Shown here one piece after another: positions 59,358 to 64,000 of a stretch of 64,000 nt of DNA. The stretch is from Prolixibacteraceae bacterium. Its GTDB lineage: Bacteria; Bacteroidota; Bacteroidia; Bacteroidales; Prolixibacteraceae. How positions within the stretch are numbered: position 1 is the stretch's first letter; each line of letters begins with the position of its first letter. A program made the translations under genes and the position numbers. The stretch spans positions 119,699-183,698 of the forward strand of contig DMSQ01000013.1 in assembly GCA_003457135.1 (NCBI GenBank), given 5' to 3'. The notes beneath the pieces are model-generated. The model worked only from the letters and a program-made list of their open reading frames with translations, had not been told where the DNA came from and ran no database searches.

Positions 59358-60161
59358 TTATCTAATTTTATGTGAATTATCCAGTCTACGATGAAAAAGA
59401 GAAGCTAAAGTCATAATGTCCAAAGCATCATTCTCATTAATTGTCCATTTAATCTTCGGTGCATGAGCAGTTGTATTACGAAACATTCCAAAAAAACCAC
59501 GCAATAAATTTGCAAATCCCTTGTGTTCACTTTTTTCTGTTTCTGTTGTTAAATTATTGATTATAAGAATAGGATTATTAACTGCAAAAACCGAATCAAT
59601 TAAATCATTACCATCAGAAGTTATACCAGATAAATCTCTGATTTTATCAGCAACACTTTTAGTGGACTCAAAAACTGCATGGAAATAATTCTCTTGTAAT
59701 AATTCAGCCTTACAAAATCGCAATACGTCTTGATGGACATTTCTTTCCAACAATAAATGTTTTAATCTATCTGCTTTCCTTTCAGCTTCACCAATTGTCT
59801 CAACTTTAGTTGTTTTTAATATTTTTCCGGTCTCAGCAATTTCAATACCAATAAAACTTAGTCTTTTATTGAGCTCTATTCTTCTAAAATCAAATTTATC
59901 TTTATCATTAAGATATCTTACTGGAGCCATTGCCCTTTTTATAAAATCCCAAATATTATTTGAACATTGGTGCTCATTCTGCCAATTAGCAAAGGCATTG
60001 TACAATCTTTTCCATTTTGTTAATTCTGGGTCTGTATCTGTAATTTTTGAGTCTGCCAATAGTTTACCAATCTCAGTTCCAGAAAGACCTAAATTTGTTT
60101 CCGCAATTATCTTGCAGATGCCTTCGATTAGTTCTTCTTTTAATGGTTCTTGTTTTGCCAT
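59358..60161 (-). CDS. TIGR02391/Ymh-type HEPN protein
   Basis: A 267-residue protein. The first part (about 1-110) looks like the Abi-type N-terminal helical domain (LIEGICKIIAETNLGLSGTEIGKLL). The C-terminal half matches the TIGR02391 (Ymh) family: YFHAVFESTKSVADKIRDL, NPILIINNL, and GMFRNTTAHAPK, in which R228-NTTA-H233 is an R-x4-H HEPN motif. Such proteins occur in defence islands and are suspected RNases of abortive infection. It is the first gene of the two-gene HEPN operon. Confidence 0.82.
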   Translation of the reverse strand: MAKQEPLKEELIEGICKIIAETNLGLSGTEIGKLLADSKITDTDPELTKWKRLYNAFANWQNEHQCSNNIWDFIKRAMAPVRYLNDKDKFDFRRIELNKRLSFIGIEIAETGKILKTTKVETIGEAERKADRLKHLLLERNVHQDVLRFCKAELLQENYFHAVFESTKSVADKIRDLSGITSDGNDLIDSVFAVNNPILIINNLTTETEKSEHKGFANLLRGFFGMFRNTTAHAPKIKWTINENDALDIMTLASLFHRRLDNSHKIR

Positions 60162-60182
60162 TTTTGATATGTTTGGTCTCTT

Positions 60183-60310
60183 TTAATAACCGCTAACGTC
60201 TAAGTATTTTATCCAACGTTACTGCAATATACAACATAAAGGTGAGAATCGAATGATTTTTAGGTAAGAATAATCTAAATCGGGAATGTTGGATAAAATA
60301 TAGTTGTACG
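60183..60310. repeat. Long inverted repeat resembling an attC site
   Basis: TATTTTATCCAACGTT (60205-60220) pairs with AATGTTGGATAAAATA (60285-60300) over 15 of 16 positions around a 64-nt loop, flanked by GTCTAAG (60198) and GTTGTAC (60303), which each match 6 of 7 bases of the integron R''/R' boxes. TTAATAACCGCTAA (60183-60196) also has an inverted partner at 58373-58389. Confidence 0.5.
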
Positions 60311-60533
60311 ATTACGCCGACAACTATGCACATGTTAAAGCTTGTCCTTTTTCCTGTTTTTCATCAGGCTGGTCTATTCTGATGTTTTCCGCTCAATTTT
60401 CTATTTGGAAGGCCTGTGGAAAATTTTCGGTTGTTTATTTCTGGCCAGGTATGGGCATAGCTTTCCCATTACAGGTTGAAATGCTGTTTATCCAGTAATC
60501 AAAACTGCAAAGAACGTTTCATTGGATGTTGTA
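60311..60533. other. Gap between the inverted repeat and the IS91 genes
   Basis: About 220 nt; it may hold one end of the IS91 element. No clear hairpin terminus or gene was found. Confidence 0.35.
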
Positions 60534-61715
60534 TCACCCTGATTTATAGATCACCATTTTTAGGGTCATAAATCCGGTTTTGCATTTGGGGCAATGGGCA
60601 GGGTCTTTGCCGGTTAATTCACGGATCACTTCGTATGCAGACAAGCCTTCAAGTACCGGGAGCAGGATGGTTTTTCCGATCAGGGCTATTGCCTGTTCCC
60701 TTTTGGTATGAATGTGAACTGTAGCTAAAATGCCAAAATATCTGATTTTATAGAACCCCGATGGCAGTATATGTTGCAGGAACCGCCGTACAAATTCGGT
60801 TTGGTCCAACGACATGGTACGTTGCCGGTTTGCATTCCGGTAGTCACGGTAAAAGAATGATATTTTATTCTGCCCGAGTGCTATAAGCCGGTTGTTTGAT
60901 ATAGCTACACGGTGAGTGTACTTTCCCAGGTAAGCCAGTACGCTGTTTATTCCGCCCAGCGCTTTTTTCGAATAGACATTCCAGTTTTTCAGGTATAGTT
61001 TTTTCTTAAATTCCTCAAAACCGTCCATGTCTTGAGGTATGCGTAGTTTGTTTTGGTCCATATACGACTTCAGTTCCCGGATCAATATTCCCCTGAACAT
61101 GGAAGAAAGCGCTTTTACCGGCACAAAAAACTTCTTTGGCGACTGGATCCAATGAGTTTCATCTTCCGACAAGCCGCCGGCAGGAACGAGCATATGGATG
61201 TGCGGGTGATAGGTGAGCGTTTGCCCCCAGGTATGCAATACGGCAACTGCTCCGGTATCAGCCCCCAGGAAGTTGGGATTACTTCCTGCTTTTTGCAATG
61301 CTTCGGATGCTGCCCGGAACAACAAGTGGTAACAATCGGCCTGATTGATGTAAAAAAGGGGATTTAAGAGTTCCGGGATGGTGAAAACTATATGAAAATA
61401 CTTTCCGGGGATCAACCTGCCTTTTAGTTTATCTACCCATTGAACTTGTTTGATAAACTGGCATTTGGGACAATGACGGTTCCGGCACGAGTTGTATGAA
61501 GGTTTTTCGTACCCGCAATTGGTGCAGCAGTTTAAATGTCCACCGAGTCGGGCAGTACGGCATTGCATAATATCTTCCAGGGCATTTTGCTGAACTGGAC
61601 AAAGCGTATGGTGCTGTACAAATTCCTGTATGCAGCTGCTAAAGACATCGGCTACCTCGATCCTGTGCCTTTGGTTGATGATCGCCTGCATGAGTTTATT
61701 GCGTGGGGTTGTCAA
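60534..61715 (-). CDS. IS91 family transposase (Y2 HUH)
   Basis: A 393-residue rolling-circle transposase. The N-terminal zinc-binding domain shows the cysteine pattern LNCCTNCGYEKPSYNSCRNRHCPKC near residues 57-85. The HUH metal site is HPHIHMLVPAGG, and the region KISFFYRDYRNANRQRTMSL and beyond belongs to the catalytic domain. The length is complete and no frameshift was seen. Its start overlaps the integrase stop by 20 nt. Confidence 0.93.
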   Translation of the reverse strand: MTTPRNKLMQAIINQRHRIEVADVFSSCIQEFVQHHTLCPVQQNALEDIMQCRTARLGGHLNCCTNCGYEKPSYNSCRNRHCPKCQFIKQVQWVDKLKGRLIPGKYFHIVFTIPELLNPLFYINQADCYHLLFRAASEALQKAGSNPNFLGADTGAVAVLHTWGQTLTYHPHIHMLVPAGGLSEDETHWIQSPKKFFVPVKALSSMFRGILIRELKSYMDQNKLRIPQDMDGFEEFKKKLYLKNWNVYSKKALGGINSVLAYLGKYTHRVAISNNRLIALGQNKISFFYRDYRNANRQRTMSLDQTEFVRRFLQHILPSGFYKIRYFGILATVHIHTKREQAIALIGKTILLPVLEGLSAYEVIRELTGKDPAHCPKCKTGFMTLKMVIYKSG

Positions 61716-62511
61716 GCAGGTTGGGCAAATTGCTAAGGTCGGGGTTGGCCAGATGCAGGTAAATGGAGGTGGTTTTCAACGAATTGTGTCCCAACATCAA
61801 TTGCAGCCGTTTCAGGTTTAATCCCCGTTCAAGCATGTGGGTGGCAAACGAATGGCGCAAAACATGAGGTGACAGGTTCTTTTTAATTCCGGCTTTAACC
61901 GCTGCCCGGCTTATTATATTCCTGAAGCTGGTAGCCGAATAAGGTTTCCCAGGAGCGAGGCTTTCAAAAAGAAACAACTTGGGGCGATAATACCGGTAAT
62001 ATTCCCTCAATTGGGCGATGAGTTGATCAGGAATGTTAACCTCCCTCGATTTGTTGCCTTTCCCTCTGATTACCCTGATTAGTTTTCTTCCCGAATCAAT
62101 GTCGGCCAGTTTCAGGCTAAGCACTTCACTCAGGCGTAGGCCACTAACGTAGGCCAGGCATAAAATGGCCCGGTGTTTAAAATTGCGTGGCGCGTTGATC
62201 AAAGCTGCGGCTTCGGCTTGCGATAATACAACAGGAATTTTCTTTTCCCTGCGGGGACGTTTGAGCCTGAAATTCTCCCAGGCGTTTCCCAATACATCAA
62301 CCTGCAAAATCTTCCAGGCACTGATTAGCTGGTTGATGGTAGAAACAGAAACCTGTTGTTCATGGATCAGAAAATAAGCGTAATCCTTGAGTTGTGAAGT
62401 GGTAATTAAACCGGGAGATAAATTAAAGTGTTTGGAAAGTCGCGCAATTACTGAAATATAACGTTCAATGGTCTTTTCACTGTAGTTGCGCACCCGCATT
62501 TCGCAGGTCAT
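61696..62511 (-). CDS. Tyrosine-type site-specific recombinase of the IS91 element
   Basis: A 271-residue integrase. The SAM-like N-terminal core-binding domain spans about 1-85 (NYSEKTIERYISVIARLSKHF), followed by the catalytic domain with the arginine in SGLRLSEVL, HVLRHSFATHMLERG, and the nucleophilic tyrosine in TTSIYLHLANP after LGHNSLK. All catalytic positions are present. In this family the recombinase travels with the IS91 transposase; its job, perhaps resolution of copies, is not known. Confidence 0.93.
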   Translation of the reverse strand: MTCEMRVRNYSEKTIERYISVIARLSKHFNLSPGLITTSQLKDYAYFLIHEQQVSVSTINQLISAWKILQVDVLGNAWENFRLKRPRREKKIPVVLSQAEAAALINAPRNFKHRAILCLAYVSGLRLSEVLSLKLADIDSGRKLIRVIRGKGNKSREVNIPDQLIAQLREYYRYYRPKLFLFESLAPGKPYSATSFRNIISRAAVKAGIKKNLSPHVLRHSFATHMLERGLNLKRLQLMLGHNSLKTTSIYLHLANPDLSNLPNLLDNPTQ

Positions 62512-63060
62512 CTGTTCTCGTAAAGTTTTTTTTCATATCCGTATGTTTTTGTGTAACACTCTTAACGAAAAGCGATGCCCAAAGGTTAGCGCCATAGGCG
62601 TTTTCGTTCAACACCTGTACATCCACAAAGTTGTGGATATATCGGCTTTATCTTTATGTTGTTAGATTTATTAAAAGATTTATATTGTGCGACTTGCGTA
62701 TGCAGAGTGGTTTAATCATGGTTTTTCGGTTTTTCACAGGTTCAAAATAGTTGGCTAATGGTGGATTAATTGCTCTACATACAAATATATAATTAAAGTT
62801 TTAAAAATCAAGCTTATCCATAGGGTTTTGTATATGATCGAAACCATTTGTTGTGATGTGTACACAGCTTATCGAATACTGCCATCCCCTGGCGCCTTCG
62901 AAAAGCCATTCCAGGGATTGATCCTAGAAATACTGCGAATCAAAAACAACATAGTTCGCTTTCTTCCTAAATATAGTGTTGAATACGAATTAAATGACAT
63001 GAAAACAATTTTCTGTATTTGCTGTTTACTTTTTCAACAACTTTCACTTAAAAAAATACC
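62512..63060. other. Gap with a DnaA-box-like palindrome
   Basis: 549 nt without a convincing gene. ATCCACAA-AG-TTGTGGAT (62621-62638) is a tight palindrome whose right arm reads ATATCCACA on the other strand, 8 of 9 to a DnaA box. TTATCCATA lies at 62814-62822. The segment also probably contains one end of the IS91 element. Confidence 0.4.
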
Positions 63061-64000
63061 ATGCGTAAAATTGGATTGCTACTTGTACTGCTATTTATTA
63101 TAGAATTGAGCAATGCCCAGGAAATTCGGGTAGGCGCAAAAGTAGAGTTTACCGCCAGTGATGGTAAATTGTATCAAGGCACCGTCAGGGAAATAATTCA
63201 TACGGCTCATAAAATCCATTACGATGGATTTGACGATCAGTATGATACCTGGATGACCAAAGACCAGTTTAAGTTGATTCAATCGGTACCATTGCCAGCT
63301 ACACCGGCAGCAATCCCTCCCTCCCCGGTAACAAACAATTCATTCACCTTACAGGTTGGTGGCAGGGTTGAGGCTTTCAGTTCCAAAAAATGGGATCAGG
63401 GAACCATTGTTGAAATAAAGGATGGAAAATTTAAAATACATTTTGATGGATATTCTGATTATTGGGACACCTGGGTTGCTGCAAATGAATTAAGGGCTCC
63501 GGGTTCAAATGGAGATGTGAAAATTAGCGCTGATAAAGCATCTAAGGGCAAATTATACCTGCGGCATATTCGTTGGTTAACCGGAGGTACGTCGCTTAAC
63601 TGGTACTTTTTTGCCGATAATGGCACCATTGTGCTTGACCCAAAACATGGAGCAAATCCGGTTAACCTGGCTGAGGAAAGGGTTGATAACATGAAGAATA
63701 TGGGCACTTACAGTATCAGCAATAATTTATTGAAGATAAAATGGGTGAATGGTTTAACTACTGAAGTTGAAGTTGAGTATAAGAATGGAGAGCTTATCAG
63801 GATAGATGCATTTAGCATAGTTATGCGGCTGAAAGAATTTCCGGCGAATTATAAATTAAACGGCACCTATAGCGGTGTAATGGGTGTGGGTAATGTCGCA
63901 CAGGGACGTACATTTTCTTTTTCGAATAATGGCACATTTACGTCTTTAAATACTGGTTATGTATCTACTGGTATGGGGAATGCCATAGCAGAAAAAAATA
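63061..64000 (+). CDS. Exported protein with two Tudor/Agenet-like barrels (3' end beyond window)
   Basis: Open to the window end (313 codons visible). A signal peptide (MRKIGLLLVLLFIIELSNAQ) is followed by two SH3-like barrels: about 23-73 (VGAKVEFTASDGKLYQGTV, HKIHYDGFDDQYDTWM) and about 100-147 (VGGRVEAFSSKKWDQGTIVE, FKIHFDGYSDYWDTWV). These have the spacing and aromatic set of Tudor-knot/Agenet domains, joined by a Pro-rich linker. The rest is beta-rich (LRHIRWLTGGTSLNWYFFAD) and unassigned. The role is unknown. Confidence 0.8.
   Translation, partial: MRKIGLLLVLLFIIELSNAQEIRVGAKVEFTASDGKLYQGTVREIIHTAHKIHYDGFDDQYDTWMTKDQFKLIQSVPLPATPAAIPPSPVTNNSFTLQVGGRVEAFSSKKWDQGTIVEIKDGKFKIHFDGYSDYWDTWVAANELRAPGSNGDVKISADKASKGKLYLRHIRWLTGGTSLNWYFFADNGTIVLDPKHGANPVNLAEERVDNMKNMGTYSISNNLLKIKWVNGLTTEVEVEYKNGELIRIDAFSIVMRLKEFPANYKLNGTYSGVMGVGNVAQGRTFSFSNNGTFTSLNTGYVSTGMGNAIAEKN

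Larger units (their letters stand above)
60534..62511 (-). mobile_element. IS91-family element with tyrosine recombinase
   Basis: Two overlapping minus-strand genes: integrase first, then the IS91-type HUH transposase. This is the usual Bacteroidota layout of these elements. IS91 elements move by rolling circle and lack inverted repeats and target duplications, so the ends cannot be fixed here; coordinates cover the genes only. Confidence 0.85.

Noticed and set aside
60304..60498. 64-codon frame between the inverted repeat and IS91
   Set aside because: No recognisable family and no ribosome site; probably IS end or filler DNA.
62600..62830. Chromosomal origin of replication
   Set aside because: Only two or three imperfect DnaA-like boxes, no dnaA/dnaN/gidA neighbours, and an IS element next to it.
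62828..63103. 91-codon frame on the plus strand upstream of the Tudor-like gene
   Set aside because: Its sequence has no domain, it overlaps the true ATG and signal peptide at 63061 in another frame, and its codon use is poor.

Overview
The window reads as chromosomal DNA of a free-living Bacteroidota bacterium, probably from the Bacteroidales/Marinilabiliales side (inference). The evidence is: several candidate promoters of the Bacteroidota type (TTTG, about 18-21 nt, TAnnTTTG); starts with AT-rich leaders and little Shine-Dalgarno sequence; C-terminal type IX secretion sorting tails; TonB-dependent receptors driven by ECF sigma/FecR pairs; and families typical of the phylum (GH97, DUF4382, DUF5916, DUF1080).

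Layout. 1-6.2 kb: nucleotide-sugar operon (UDP-glucose dehydrogenase, UDP-glucuronate decarboxylase, RfbA, RfbC, RfbD, phosphohexomutase) for dTDP-rhamnose and UDP-xylose type surface sugars. 6.2-22.2 kb: secreted DUF1080 and CotH proteins, then housekeeping genes (guaA, S41 protease, pnuC plus a nicotinamide riboside kinase-like ATPase, cysE, rRNA methyltransferase, aroE, ABC-F, nth, ferredoxin). 22.2-31.1 kb (minus strand): sugar isomerase-like protein, an isolated holin/endolysin pair, a DUF5916 outer-membrane protein and two tandem M3 peptidases. 31.2-32.0 kb: a REP-associated tyrosine transposase with six palindromic REP hairpins. 32-41 kb: pheT, a transporter, an orphan nucleotidyltransferase, a four-gene membrane operon ending in an M48 peptidase, and a DUF4160/DUF2442 pair flanked by two copies of a broken flavodoxin gene. 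41-54.7 kb: sigma/FecR/TonB receptor, DUF4382 lipoprotein, aldose epimerase, NDH-2, GH97, and pentose genes araD and araB.

54.7-62.5 kb is an accessory region: a TonB receptor with a Cys/His-rich partner, a MazEF toxin-antitoxin pair, a group II intron relic, a two-gene operon of HEPN-type proteins (one with three zinc ribbons, one of the TIGR02391/Ymh type), a long inverted repeat resembling an integron attC site, and an IS91-family element with its own tyrosine recombinase. The HEPN pair is the best candidate here for a little-described defence system. The window ends inside a secreted protein with two Tudor/Agenet-like barrels.

The spaces between genes are unusually rich in short intergenic repeats of many word families (CCCGCAACCCGTAACCCG, TGACTCACCCC palindromes, CGTCATTGCGAGG, GGAAGACGGAAG and others), several present more than once. 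No tRNA, rRNA or CRISPR array was seen.
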